A DNA stretch of 64,000 nt, taken from positions 1 through 64,000 of the forward strand of contig CAYTIB010000036.1 of NCBI GenBank assembly GCA_964437725.1, in the 5' to 3' direction. The notes beneath the pieces were generated by a model. It had not been told where the DNA came from. It ran no database searches and was given only the letters and a program-made list of their open reading frames with translations. A program made the position numbers and the translations under genes. Every line of letters begins with the position of its first letter. Positions within the stretch are counted from its first letter, which is position 1. This DNA is from CAYTIB01 sp964437725. GTDB lineage: Bacteria; UBA8248; JACPRG01; G963555815. Below, piece after piece: positions 51,749-61,266 of this stretch.

Positions 51749-53149
51749 TTATGCCACCGGAGTTTCTATCCCCCTCACTTGGTTAGAGGCCTTTATACAG
51801 TTATCCAGGATCAACCCCAAGATCGCTGCAACAGCCATACCACTACCGGCTAGCGAATTGATGATATTCCCTAGGCCGTCTCCGAAGAAGGCGCGCATTT
51901 TTGCAGCACCATCAATCTTGTAAGGCGGTGCACCTGCGATATATGCAGGTAAACTTAGCCCCATAAAGAGAATGAATCCCATAATCAGGAGATTGCGGTC
52001 GGATTTCAGATCCGCTTTGGCTGCTTGTTGAATTCCAACGGCCGCAATTAGCCCGAAGAGTGCGCAATAGAGCCCACCAATTACGGGGTCCGGGACTGTT
52101 GCAATGATTGCACCTAACTTCGATATCAAACCAACAATGATCAGGATTACACCCGCCATAAGTGTTACCTTACGGGCGGCGACTCGAGTTAGACCAACTA
52201 GCCCGATATTTTCCGAATAACTTGTGCTGGAAAATCCGCCAAGAAGACCGGTGATAAAGCAGCCTAGTCCTTCGGACCCTATTCCGCGATTTAGTTGCTT
52301 AGTGGTTGGGGCCGGTGCACGCGACATAGCTGCTACGGCGTGGTAGTCGCCGAAGCTTTCAATCATTGAAGCCAGATATCCAGCCAATATGGCAAAGAAG
52401 AAACCAACGTGAAACTTTGGTGCTCCCCATGGCAGGATGATGCTATCTGTACTCCACTTGAACCAAGGAGCTGCTCCGATGGCCCCGAAGTTAACGTGTG
52501 ACGGGTGGCCGGGTCCAAACGTCCCCGTTCCAGTGAAAATCGCACACACTACCCAGGCGACCAATATCGCAGCAAATATTGGAAACATCCTTAGAAGGGC
52601 ACTTTTTCTAGACCAGACCTGCGAGAAGAGAAAGATGCAGAGGAGGGTGAGAAGGGAAATTGGCCAGTGTTTACCGGCTTTAGGGGCTCCAACAGCAAAA
52701 AGGGCCAAACCAATGAGCATAATTACTGGCCCAATGGTCACCGGCGAAAGGATCTTTCTCAGGTGACCAACTAAATTACCCCATCCGATAACCATCTCCA
52801 CAATTGCACCAAGCATGATGGCCCCTGCAATGTATTGCATGGCCTCCGCACCTTTAAACTGCCCTGCAATCGCAAAAAATGCGGCCAGAAAAGAGAAGGA
52901 AACCCCCTGGATAATGGGGAGCCGACTCCCAATGGTCACCTGGAGAATGGTAGCTATCCCCGAGCAGAGCATAACAGCAGTGACAAGGACACTAACCTGA
53001 GCCATATCCATGCCGCGCGCGCCGCGGAGTATCAACGGTACACTGACAGTCGCGCCAAACATAGTTAGAACATGTTGTAAGCCAAAGACGATGGTTTTCC
53101 CTGTAGGGGGAGCATCATCTATCCCATAAATCAGTTCATCTTGCGCCAT
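51749..53149 (-). CDS. NCS2-family uracil/xanthine permease
   Basis: This is a nucleobase:cation symporter of the UraA/XanQ/PbuX family with about 12-14 membrane segments over 466 residues. The start GLQHVLTMFGATVSVPL is the family hallmark. The substrate-site helices include MIESFGDYHAVAAMSRAP (Glu of transmembrane helix 8) and GGFSSTSYSENIGLVGLTRVAARKV (helix 10, NxGxxxxT-like). The start is ATG 53149. Uracil or xanthine transport cannot be decided by eye. A long structured leader lies upstream, and a nearby amidohydrolase and hydantoinase suggest salvage or breakdown of nucleobases. Confidence 0.93.
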   Translation of the reverse strand: MAQDELIYGIDDAPPTGKTIVFGLQHVLTMFGATVSVPLILRGARGMDMAQVSVLVTAVMLCSGIATILQVTIGSRLPIIQGVSFSFLAAFFAIAGQFKGAEAMQYIAGAIMLGAIVEMVIGWGNLVGHLRKILSPVTIGPVIMLIGLALFAVGAPKAGKHWPISLLTLLCIFLFSQVWSRKSALLRMFPIFAAILVAWVVCAIFTGTGTFGPGHPSHVNFGAIGAAPWFKWSTDSIILPWGAPKFHVGFFFAILAGYLASMIESFGDYHAVAAMSRAPAPTTKQLNRGIGSEGLGCFITGLLGGFSSTSYSENIGLVGLTRVAARKVTLMAGVILIIVGLISKLGAIIATVPDPVIGGLYCALFGLIAAVGIQQAAKADLKSDRNLLIMGFILFMGLSLPAYIAGAPPYKIDGAAKMRAFFGDGLGNIINSLAGSGMAVAAILGLILDNCIKASNQVRGIETPVA

Positions 53150-53785
53150 CCTTATCCTCCCTCAACTTTCCGCGAAGGCCTGATAACTAGCACCTTACGG
53201 ACTATTCGGCTGTGCTTCCTATGTGCTCCGACCTAGAAGTCGTGGCAATTAAACGAATAACAAGGAGAACACAACAAACCAACCACTTGTTCCAGGGAAA
53301 CTTGAAACAGCATTAAGGGCACAATCTTAGAATCCTACTAAAGGCGTAGGGCCGGTATATTTATGGCAGGGAGGTCCCACGTCTTGGTGCAAACCTCTGA
53401 TATACCGGCCCCTATTTTCATGATTATTGTTGGTAATTGTCAACAATTTTTTTACTATCAATTTATGAGATGCTGGTTTTTCAAAAAATGAAGATTAGTC
53501 TCGTTAGGTATAACAACGAAGGGACGCCTAATAAATTGAATTATTAGATGGGTTCAAAAAACCAGAGAGTTATAAGAAATTCTTAACGAAAGGCATACCT
53601 CGAACACACTTTGAATCTCTTTTTCAAGGCTGTAAGGGCTATTTCGGGTGAATCTGGAAAACAGCTTTAAAATGGATATTTTGATTATCGAACCTAGTTC
53701 GTATACTGTTTCTTAATTTATCTGGTATTAAATAAAGCTCAGTAGGCTAATAATGGTTGTTAGTTTTTAGTCTTGATCAAATTTT
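53150..53785. other. Long divergent intergenic region
   Basis: This 636-base gap lies between the permease (minus) and the fused hydantoinase (plus). No frame looks coding. It holds a large hairpin at 53349-53411 and an AT-rich stretch from about 53430 to 53780, likely carrying the promoters. Confidence 0.5.
53349..53411. ncRNA. Candidate structured RNA element (possible riboswitch of the permease gene)
   Basis: GGGCCGGTATAT (53349-53360) pairs perfectly with ATATACCGGCCC (53400-53411), enclosing 39 bases that can form a second helix (AGGT/ACCT) and short hairpins (GGG-CCC, CAC-GTG). It lies about 200 bases upstream of the permease start. The closing stem with a folded interior resembles an aptamer more than a terminator. 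I could not match it to a known riboswitch class, and strand is uncertain. Confidence 0.4.
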
Positions 53786-56700
53786 GTGAGTGAAATTATG
53801 GATTCGAATTCTCAATACCGAGTTGGAGTTGACACGGGAGGAACTTTCACCGACGTTATTGCAGTTCGCCTTTCCGACGGCACTCTTTTCTCTTCCAAGG
53901 TACCATCCACACCAGAAGATCCTTCCTGTGCTCTATTCACGGGGCTACGAAAAATCATGGCCGAGGCTGAAGCGGAGGAATCCCGGGTAGCCGGGATTAT
54001 CCATGGGACAACAGTTGCCACAAATGCCCTTTTGGAGCGTGAAGATCATAATATGGGCCTTCTGGTTACAGAAGGTTTTCGCTTTCTATTGGAGATTGCT
54101 CGCCAGAGTGTCCCGGAAGGATACGGAAATTCCTTTTTTTGGATTAAGCCTTCGCGTCTAGTCTCGGTGGATCGCGTGATTGAAGTTGGTGGCCGACTAG
54201 ATTTCCAAGGTAGGGAAATCGAGCCGCTCAATGAGGTTTCCGTCCGAACGGCAGCGCGAAGATTGCGAGAGTTGGATGTCTCCACTGTAGGTGTTTGTCT
54301 ACTTCATTCCTATTCCAATCCCGCGCATGAATGTCGTGTTAGAGAAATCATTAGGGAGGAGGCTCCCGAGTGTTTCGTTTCCCTGTCTTGTGAGGTTTTA
54401 CCCGAGTATCAAGAGTATGAGCGGGCTTTGACCACACTTATGGATGCTGCATGCAAGCCAGTCATCCGCGATTATATCGATCGCGCAGCACAACGAGTTG
54501 AGGAAGCTACAAATGGGCACACGCCGTTTCTTGTCATGAAATCCAACGGAGGTACTATGAGTGCCCGGGCGGCGGTAGAACGACCTATTACCACGGCACT
54601 TTCTGGACCTGCGGCAGGTGTTCTTACCGGAGCTGCTTTGGCGGTAGAAGCGGGCGTTGAGAAGGTTATTACATTCGATGCGGGAGGAACCTCGACTGAC
54701 GTTTCTGCAGTTGAAAACGGGCAGCCCACCTATACGACCCAAGCCACCCTTGGGAATTACAACATTAAGATTCCTATGATTGACATTGTGACCGTTGGCA
54801 CCGGGGGGGGGTCGGTGGCATGGATAAGTCCGGAAGGACGGTTGCGTGTTGGGCCCCATAGTGCGGGCGCCAATCCAGGCCCAATGTGTTATGCGAAAGG
54901 TGGTAGGGACCCGACCGTGACTGATGCCGAGATTGTTCTCGGACGTTTACCTGAAAAACTAGTAGGCGGGGAATTAGTTTTAGACAGAAGTCTTGCGAGT
55001 GCAGGTATCGAGAAAATTGCCAAAGCCCAAGGGCTTAGCCCAGAAATGGCTGCGCAGGGAATCTTGGAAGTGGCAGCCTGGAATCAAGCCTTGGCTATTC
55101 GTCAGATGACGGTTAAACGCGGGAAAGATCCTCGAGAGTATGCACTTATGGCTTTTGGAGGTGCCGGACCACTTATGGCGGCGGACATCGCAGAGGTCCT
55201 GGGTGTAGCGGAGATCATCGTACCGCTCGAACCAGGCTGTGGCAGTGCCATGGGTCTGGTCGAAGTCGACTTGCGTAATGACTACGTTCGGACTTGTATC
55301 GCCCGGATTGATGAGATTCTCCCGGAAAATATTGAAGCGCGTTTTGTTGAAATGATTGATCAGGCGAACTCTGACTTGGAAAATGAGGAAGTTCCTGAGA
55401 CAGCCAGAAGTTTTGAAAGGTCTGCTGACTTCCGCTACTACGGGGAAGGTCAGGAAATGACGGTGGGCTTCTCACCAAACGGTATGAACTCCCTTGCCGA
55501 AGCGGAACAACGCTTCCACGAAGCCTATCTCGACCAGTTTGGCTTCAATTATAGCGGGCGCACACCGGTAGAGGTTGTCAATCTGAGAGTAACCGCAGTG
55601 GGGCAGCTTGAACGTGCTCCGGCCCGGAAGGTTCTAAAGAGGCGGAGCCACAAAATGGTTTCTAAGGATGTTCGCTTGGTTCACTTCTCGCCAGTTGGAT
55701 TTATAAACACACCGATCTATTCTCGCGAACAGCTTGAAGTGGGAGACATCCTCAACGGCCCATCCATTGTTGAAGACTATGGATCTACAACAGTAATCCC
55801 GCCTGGTGGCAAATGTGAGCTGGATTTGTGGGGTAACCTGCGGATTTATTGTCCTACATCAGAGATGAAAGAAGACGAAACTCTCGAGGTATCAAAGTTA
55901 GAAGTTAGCCCGGTGGTGCAGGAGATTGTAGAGGGTGCCCTATATGCCGCAGAACGAGAGATGGAAGATCTCGTCGAGCGCACCGCGCGATCACCGTTGA
56001 TTCGGGACATGCATGATTACCGGGTAGGTTTGTTCGACCGAGATGGAAACAAACTTACCGGACGCTCCTATTCGGCCTTGGTTGCTCCTGTTTTGAAGAA
56101 CTGGCGCAAGGAAGAAATCTGCGAGGGAGATGTCTTTCTTTGGAACGATGTTTATGAGTCTGAGGGGGGAATCGGTCACCTTCCCGATTTATGTTCTTGC
56201 TTGCCAATTTTCCACGAGGGGACGCTTTGTGCTTTTGCTTTGGTTTTTGGTCACCATGATGATATTGGAGGATCTGTTCCCGGTAGCCTTCCGACAAACG
56301 CTACAGAGATTTTCCAGGAAGGTGTTCTCATTCCTCCCATTAAGCTTTATGACCGGGGTGTGTTGAATGCAGCAGCCTATCGCATCATTTTCCGGAATAG
56401 TCGCATGGGGGAGCATCTCCAAGCGGACATTGATGCAGAGATTGCTGCCTGCCGGGCGGGTGGAGTGCGGTTGACGGAGCTTTTTAACCGTTTTGGCCAG
56501 GAAACGATCTTTCGGTGTTTTAAATCACTCTTGGAAAAGTGTGAGAAGACCATTCAGAACGAATTGTTGGCGAAGATTAAAGACGGGACTTACGAATGGG
56601 AGGACTACATCGAAAGTGATGGGGTTGAGTGCAACAAACTCCATACCCTTAAGCTCAAGATGACAAAGTTAGACGGACAATTAACTCTGGATTTCCGAGG

Positions 56701-57721
56701 AACCTCTCCTCAAGCCAAAGGACCTATAAATTGGCCAGGAAATTATGCGGATGGTGCTTTCCTGAAGAAGTGGATCGGTCCAATCTTACGGAACCTTGCA
56801 GATAGCCACGAACGCATGTCAGAAATCGATATCAACGAGGGTATCTGCCGGCTGATTAAAGTTGTTTTTCCTGAACCTGGGAGCCTGATTACGCCGGTTT
56901 TTCCTGGACCAACGAATATGCGGACATTTACGATCCTGCGGTTGCTGAGCCTTTTTTGCGGAGTTCTGGGCTTGGCTACGGGAGGTAAGATGCCTGCCGA
57001 CCAAGAAACTATCAGGTATTGGGGACTTCACGGGCACGATGTTGAGGGAAAGTTCTTTCTCTTTCGAGAAATCTTGGGAGGTGGTTCGGGTGGGCGTCCA
57101 TGGGGTGATGGAGTGGATGTGATACATGTGGTCCCAAACAGTCGAAACCTCCCTGCAGAATTCAGCGAGAGTCGTTTCCCGGTACGTGTCCTCCGTCTAG
57201 GTCTTGCGATGGATTCGGGTGGGCCTGGTAAGTGTCGGGGAGGACTGGGTTATTTTAAAGAGTTTCAAGCGCTTTGCGACTGCGAGGCTCTCAGCAATGC
57301 AGATCGGTCGTTTATTGCTCCTTGGGGGGTAAATGGTGGTCGTGCGGGTGGCTTGTATTCAGTGACGATTAATCCTAGTGATATTAGCCGACGGGAGGAA
57401 CGCGTCGTGCCTGCCTTGAGTAACCGAGTTTCAGTTGAGAAGGGTGACATAATCCGAATTGTCACAACAGGAGGTGGCGGTTGGGGTGACCCCCTTGATC
57501 GGGAAACCGAACGTGTTCGAGAGGACGTTTCCTGGGGCAAGGTCAGCTTGGAGGGTGCAAGACGGGACTACGGCGTTGTTTTTGCCGATGAGCAAAGGCA
57601 AATCATTGATTTAAAGGCGTCCGAAAAGCAACGCGAGAAGATGAGGAAGGAAAGAGGAGAGGTCCCCTTCTTCGACCATGGCCCAAATCTCAATGCTCTA
57701 AAGAAGGCAGAGGAAGTCTGA
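53786..57721 (+). CDS. Fused hydantoinase A / hydantoinase B (5-oxoprolinase-like, 1311 aa)
   Basis: Residues about 10-690 are an HyuA (N-methylhydantoinase A/5-oxoprolinase A) unit with the ATPase-like VGVDTGGTFTDVIA and HGTTVATNALLE, and GPAAGVLTGA. Residues about 705-1290 are an HyuB unit, with GIGHLPDL, LVFGHHDDIGGSVPGSLPT and RGTSPQAKGPINWPGNY, ending in TTGGGGWGDPL. The family hydrolyses hydantoins or 5-oxoproline using ATP, or carboxylates ketones as acetone/acetophenone carboxylase. Bacterial forms are usually two genes. GTG 53786 or ATG 53798 may be the start. It is preceded by a 636-base region and appears monocistronic. Confidence 0.92.
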   Translation: MSEIMDSNSQYRVGVDTGGTFTDVIAVRLSDGTLFSSKVPSTPEDPSCALFTGLRKIMAEAEAEESRVAGIIHGTTVATNALLEREDHNMGLLVTEGFRFLLEIARQSVPEGYGNSFFWIKPSRLVSVDRVIEVGGRLDFQGREIEPLNEVSVRTAARRLRELDVSTVGVCLLHSYSNPAHECRVREIIREEAPECFVSLSCEVLPEYQEYERALTTLMDAACKPVIRDYIDRAAQRVEEATNGHTPFLVMKSNGGTMSARAAVERPITTALSGPAAGVLTGAALAVEAGVEKVITFDAGGTSTDVSAVENGQPTYTTQATLGNYNIKIPMIDIVTVGTGGGSVAWISPEGRLRVGPHSAGANPGPMCYAKGGRDPTVTDAEIVLGRLPEKLVGGELVLDRSLASAGIEKIAKAQGLSPEMAAQGILEVAAWNQALAIRQMTVKRGKDPREYALMAFGGAGPLMAADIAEVLGVAEIIVPLEPGCGSAMGLVEVDLRNDYVRTCIARIDEILPENIEARFVEMIDQANSDLENEEVPETARSFERSADFRYYGEGQEMTVGFSPNGMNSLAEAEQRFHEAYLDQFGFNYSGRTPVEVVNLRVTAVGQLERAPARKVLKRRSHKMVSKDVRLVHFSPVGFINTPIYSREQLEVGDILNGPSIVEDYGSTTVIPPGGKCELDLWGNLRIYCPTSEMKEDETLEVSKLEVSPVVQEIVEGALYAAEREMEDLVERTARSPLIRDMHDYRVGLFDRDGNKLTGRSYSALVAPVLKNWRKEEICEGDVFLWNDVYESEGGIGHLPDLCSCLPIFHEGTLCAFALVFGHHDDIGGSVPGSLPTNATEIFQEGVLIPPIKLYDRGVLNAAAYRIIFRNSRMGEHLQADIDAEIAACRAGGVRLTELFNRFGQETIFRCFKSLLEKCEKTIQNELLAKIKDGTYEWEDYIESDGVECNKLHTLKLKMTKLDGQLTLDFRGTSPQAKGPINWPGNYADGAFLKKWIGPILRNLADSHERMSEIDINEGICRLIKVVFPEPGSLITPVFPGPTNMRTFTILRLLSLFCGVLGLATGGKMPADQETIRYWGLHGHDVEGKFFLFREILGGGSGGRPWGDGVDVIHVVPNSRNLPAEFSESRFPVRVLRLGLAMDSGGPGKCRGGLGYFKEFQALCDCEALSNADRSFIAPWGVNGGRAGGLYSVTINPSDISRREERVVPALSNRVSVEKGDIIRIVTTGGGGWGDPLDRETERVREDVSWGKVSLEGARRDYGVVFADEQRQIIDLKASEKQREKMRKERGEVPFFDHGPNLNALKKAEEV

Positions 57722-57866
57722 GCATTTTTTCAACTAAATAACTTTGTTCACGGCCCAGAATCCCCCTCCTCAAAAGCCTCCAAACGTTCTTGAAGTTAAT
57801 GATTTCATGAGATTATCAGCCGCCATTTCAGATCAGAATTAGAGTTTAACGGTTAAACAACGATAT

Positions 57867-58028
57867 TCACGCGCCGTGACGGATGATGTTGTGTACCTCA
57901 AAAACTTCAGGCTTACCAGGATCCATTCTCATCTCCTTCAGGATTGGCGCAAGGCGGGCACCGAAAGCGTCGAGGTGCTCTTGCAAATCAAAAACTGATT
58001 TTTCAATCAATTTGAAAAGAATTTCCAA
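57867..58028 (-). CDS. Possible small protein downstream of the isoaspartyl peptidase gene, 53 aa
   Basis: In the 334-base gap after the fused hydantoinase, the minus strand has an open frame directly downstream of the peptidase gene. From TTG 58028 it gives 53 residues, with an amphipathic helical start (LEILFKLIEKSVFDLQEHLDAF) and ending FEVHNIIRHGA. GGAGG lies 16 bases upstream, rather far. No family is recognised. It may be a coupled small cistron. The rest of the gap (57722-57866) shows nothing. Confidence 0.35.
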   Translation of the reverse strand: MEILFKLIEKSVFDLQEHLDAFGARLAPILKEMRMDPGKPEVFEVHNIIRHGA

Positions 58029-58055
58029 TCGAAACCGAAGGTAGCCTCCAGATTA

Positions 58056-58979
58056 CTATTCAAAAACTGGGGCAAAGTCCCCTTCCGGCGCATCCATACC
58101 TTCCTTCCAGTAAGAGTGAGGTGTGAGATTGACGTTGCGTGCAGCACCGACGTTGCCTTCCCCGTCTATACACACGAGGAACATAAGAGGGTTGTCAAAC
58201 CGAGTATTCAGATCCTTTACCGCTTCCTCTGCGGCTTGCTGTGCTGGTTTACCCCCCTTTAGGTTCTGGATGGTTTGATAACCTAAGCAAGTTTTTATGA
58301 CAATCTCGCCAGCCCCCGTAATAGTTGTGGACCCTGCACCATTTTCTGCATAGGTTGCGGCTCCTATGACACCTACGTCACCGACACGCCCAGGCATTTT
58401 GAGAGGGAACCCACCGCTCGATGTTCCTGCTGCGAAATTACCTCTTTGATCCATCGCGCAACACCCGACGGTGTCAGCCCATTTTCGGATTTTTTTCCAA
58501 TAGGAATAAAATCCGCCCAGTTCTTCGCCGCTTTTAATCTTGGTAATAAGGTCTTTCCATTCCTCACGGCGGTGCGGTAGTTCGGGCTCGTATTCTTCGA
58601 AGCCAATTTTTCGGGCGATCTCTTCCGCCTCAGTTCCAACTAGCAAGACGTGGTCTGTTTCCTCCATAACAGCTTTAGCAACCTGAATGGGATTCTTGAC
58701 ACGCATGATGCCGCCCACCGCACCAGCCCCAAAGGTTTCCCCATCCATAACGCTGGCGTCAAATTCAATCTGACCCTTTAGGTTCAACCGGGCTCCTGTT
58801 CCCGCGTGATACATTGGGTCATCTTCCGCCGAGGTGATGACCGCTACGACGGCATCTAGCGCAGATCCGCCACCTTTTAGAATTTCTACACCTATTTGAA
58901 GATGATTTATGGCTGTTTCGCCAAACTCGCCGCCCGAAGGGTTAATGGCCCCTCCCTGAAATGCAATGGCACATGTCAT
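58056..58979 (-). CDS. Isoaspartyl peptidase/L-asparaginase (type 2, Ntn hydrolase)
   Basis: This autocleaving Ntn-hydrolase breaks isoaspartyl dipeptides or asparagine. The N-terminal part has FQGGAINPS and GGGSALDAVVAV. The scissile site is ADTVGCCAMD, making Thr 170 the new N-terminal nucleophile. GTSSGGFPLKMPGRVGD forms the substrate pocket, and AGSTTITGAGE follows. Length is 307 residues. The start is ATG 58979, six bases after the stop of the upstream M24 peptidase gene on this strand, so the two make an operon for peptide or amide breakdown. Confidence 0.93.
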   Translation of the reverse strand: MTCAIAFQGGAINPSGGEFGETAINHLQIGVEILKGGGSALDAVVAVITSAEDDPMYHAGTGARLNLKGQIEFDASVMDGETFGAGAVGGIMRVKNPIQVAKAVMEETDHVLLVGTEAEEIARKIGFEEYEPELPHRREEWKDLITKIKSGEELGGFYSYWKKIRKWADTVGCCAMDQRGNFAAGTSSGGFPLKMPGRVGDVGVIGAATYAENGAGSTTITGAGEIVIKTCLGYQTIQNLKGGKPAQQAAEEAVKDLNTRFDNPLMFLVCIDGEGNVGAARNVNLTPHSYWKEGMDAPEGDFAPVFE

Positions 58980-58985
58980 ATTTAT

Positions 58986-60179
58986 TTATTCTCCTTGGTA
59001 TGGGCAGACGATAAGCTCAAACGGAAGCGATTCGCTCAGTACCTCGGTTCCCTTATCCGTTACGAGTACGTTCTGCTCCATGTTAAATCCTGATAGACCC
59101 TTCCAGTAGAAGGGGGTTTCGACAGCGAAAACCATACCGGGTTGAAAGGTGCGTTTCTCTCCGGGCTCGATAAAGGGGTACTCCTCTACCTCTATGCCTA
59201 CACTGTGCCCCATCATTCCCCGCTTGTAGTGGGGATAGCCGTTTTCCTTTACGTATTCGACGCCGATGGGAAAAATATCCTCCATGGGAACCCCAGGTTT
59301 AATTGCCGCGATCATTCGGAGAGTGGACTCCTTCATCAAGGCATTGAGTTTGTGGATTTCATCACTTGCTTCGTGGATACACATGGTTCGGGCCAGATCT
59401 GAGGTGTAGTGCTTGTAAACCCCTCCTATGTCCCATCGGACGGGATCTCCCTTTCTTCCGATGTAACTGTCCATCCCCGCTACATGATAAGGGTCAGCTC
59501 CATTGATCCCGAGACCCATAGTCGTGTGCCACCAAAGACAATCACGCTTGAGAAAGCTCATCTTGAGGGCTCGAAGAACATCTGTTTCCGAAACGCCGTC
59601 GTCAATGGCCCGACACATATCTTTAATTGCTTCACAGGTCCTAAGGTTGGCCTCACGTATAAGATCAGTTTCATGGGAAGTTTTCACCATCTTCATATCA
59701 ATTAAAGCCTCACGGGCATCTTCCAACTTTGCTCCGGGTAGCTCACTTCGGATAGCTTCCAGGTGTATGGAAGGAAGGTCATCCATTTCGATGCCAATAG
59801 ATGCGTTGGCTAAATTATTTTCCTGGATGGCTTTAAACAACCCTTTGATGGCTCCGGTTTCATACATCTCTGGCACCGTTTCCCCCTCAGGTAACTCGAG
59901 GTGCATACCCGTGGGTGTAAAGCCGACCTGAGGGTGCCCCTTGAGCTTTTCCAGGTACATCGAAGTACCATAACTGACGATAAGCTTTGGTTCCCCATCT
60001 CGGGGGACAAGGACGAAGGCTGGACCGATTCGTCTTAGCATGAAGATAATGGTGTTCTGTGATGTTGGGAGTGCGTCGAGGCCACTAGTGTAGAAAATGT
60101 TCTCAGGCGAAGAAGCGATGAGCGCGTCGAGGCTCCTCTCTTTTAGGATTTCTTGTACGCGCGATAGGTCCATTAGCAC
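58986..60179 (-). CDS. M24 metallopeptidase (Xaa-Pro dipeptidase/creatinase family)
   Basis: This has the pita-bread fold with an N-terminal creatinase-like domain (residues 1-150). The five metal ligands are visible: Asp in RWDIGG, Asp in TSDLART, His in MGHSVGIEVEEYPF, Glu in VETPFYW and Glu in NMEQNVLV, so it should be a peptidase rather than a metal-free creatinase. Length is 397 residues. First codon 60179 is GTG; ATG 60173 (MDLSR) is equally likely. It precedes the isoaspartyl peptidase gene by six bases. The substrate may be a dipeptide or N-substituted compound. Confidence 0.92.
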   Translation of the reverse strand: MLMDLSRVQEILKERSLDALIASSPENIFYTSGLDALPTSQNTIIFMLRRIGPAFVLVPRDGEPKLIVSYGTSMYLEKLKGHPQVGFTPTGMHLELPEGETVPEMYETGAIKGLFKAIQENNLANASIGIEMDDLPSIHLEAIRSELPGAKLEDAREALIDMKMVKTSHETDLIREANLRTCEAIKDMCRAIDDGVSETDVLRALKMSFLKRDCLWWHTTMGLGINGADPYHVAGMDSYIGRKGDPVRWDIGGVYKHYTSDLARTMCIHEASDEIHKLNALMKESTLRMIAAIKPGVPMEDIFPIGVEYVKENGYPHYKRGMMGHSVGIEVEEYPFIEPGEKRTFQPGMVFAVETPFYWKGLSGFNMEQNVLVTDKGTEVLSESLPFELIVCPYQGE

Positions 60180-60412
60180 AGGCGTTTCTCCTCAATCGAG
60201 TGTTGACTGTGAAATCTCAAGGAAAAAGGAGAGAACGCACTCACCAGATTCCCCGGTTCCGTAGCATCGGAGGGAGAAATCTTAGCGGTTGTTTTTCAGG
60301 GGTGTCAAGGCGAATAAGAGGCTGGAGACGCGTAGCCCAATAAAAGCAGCCATTTTTGCCAAGAATACGTGTTTTCCGGCTAAAAAATTAGAATGTAGTT
60401 CAGTGTTTAGAT

Positions 60413-60598
60413 TTGAAGCACTCTCGTTTATTATGGGGCAAGGAGATCAGTATCCCCTGCAGCTATAGAAAGCATAGGATTGGAAAGGAAGATAAGAACT
60501 GTCTTGAAGTGCTTATTTGTGAATTGGATGGTTTGCCTTTTGACAGATTAGATTTGTTCTTCATGGATTCTGAAGCTTACGATTACGAAGGAAAATAA
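60413..60598 (+). CDS. Weak small open frame ahead of the CMD selenoprotein gene
   Basis: The 61-codon frame from TTG 60413 ends five bases before the next gene. Its second half (CLEVLICELDGLPFDRLDLFF) looks protein-like, the first half does not, and no ribosome-binding site is visible. It may be a decayed tail or chance frame. The remaining region 60180-60412 shows nothing clear. Confidence 0.2.
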   Translation: MKHSRLLWGKEISIPCSYRKHRIGKEDKNCLEVLICELDGLPFDRLDLFFMDSEAYDYEGK

Positions 60599-60603
60599 TT
60601 CTA

Positions 60604-61239
60604 ATGCCGAACATTACATTGTTGGACATTGAAGAACTAAAAGATACAAAGCTCGGTCCCTTTATCAATAAAAGTCTCAAAGCACGTGCTCCCGATCCAG
60701 CCTTTCACGCAATAATGGGCCACAACATAGAGTTAGCAAAAGCGATGTATATTGCCTGGGGAACTGTTTTTAGTACGGGTAAGATAGACCATAAGCTGAA
60801 AGAAATCATACGCGTGCAACTGTCCCGAATGGTCAATTGTAATTACTGAGGTAATGTTCGATCCGCTTCGGCGAAGCGGCAAGGACTGACGGAAGAGTTG
60901 ATCGACGAAGGAATCGAACACTACGAGGAGAGCGAAAAGTTTACCGAGGCCGAAAAACTTGCTTTGCGATACAGCGAATGGATGGGGACTGACCCGGGAA
61001 AGATTGATTCCGCCTTCTACGGAGAGTTGAGAAAGCATTATGCTGATGATGAAATCGTAGAGCTTGGTGTCTTTATTGGTTTCAATGTTGGTTATCACAC
61101 ATTTTTTGGGACCCTTAATTTTTATCCGATGTTTGACAAAGCAGGAAATCTAGTCGGACAGGAAGAATCTGCTCAAGTGTATGGTAAAAGACCTGTTTCG
61201 CATTTGCGAGAACCGGAAAATACGGTTTCCATCGACTGA
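60604..61239 (+). CDS. AhpD/carboxymuconolactone decarboxylase-family selenoprotein (CxxU, Sec82)
   Basis: The frame from ATG 60604 stops at TGA 60847-60849 but continues in the same frame to 61239 with clear family homology. Around the UGA it reads MVNCNY-U-GNVRSASA, where AhpD/CMD proteins have the redox pair CxxC. Read with Sec, it is 211 residues with Cys 79 and Sec 82. The C-terminal part (GLTEELIDEGIEHYEESEKF, EKLALRYSEWM) matches the downstream paralogue, which has no stop there. AAGGAAAAT precedes the ATG. A seven-base-pair hairpin follows the UGA. The role is probably thiol-type redox or peroxide reduction, partner unknown. Confidence 0.85.
60863..60879 (+). promoter_or_regulatory. 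Putative bacterial SECIS element of the CMD-family gene
   Basis: Starting 14 bases after the UGA, CCGCTTC (60863-60869) pairs with GAAGCGG (60873-60879) around the loop GGC. G at the first loop positions and the distance to UGA fit SelB-recognised bacterial SECIS hairpins. Confidence 0.65.
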
Positions 61240-61266
61240 TCTCTGCACCTTGGGGAGCCTAAGCTG

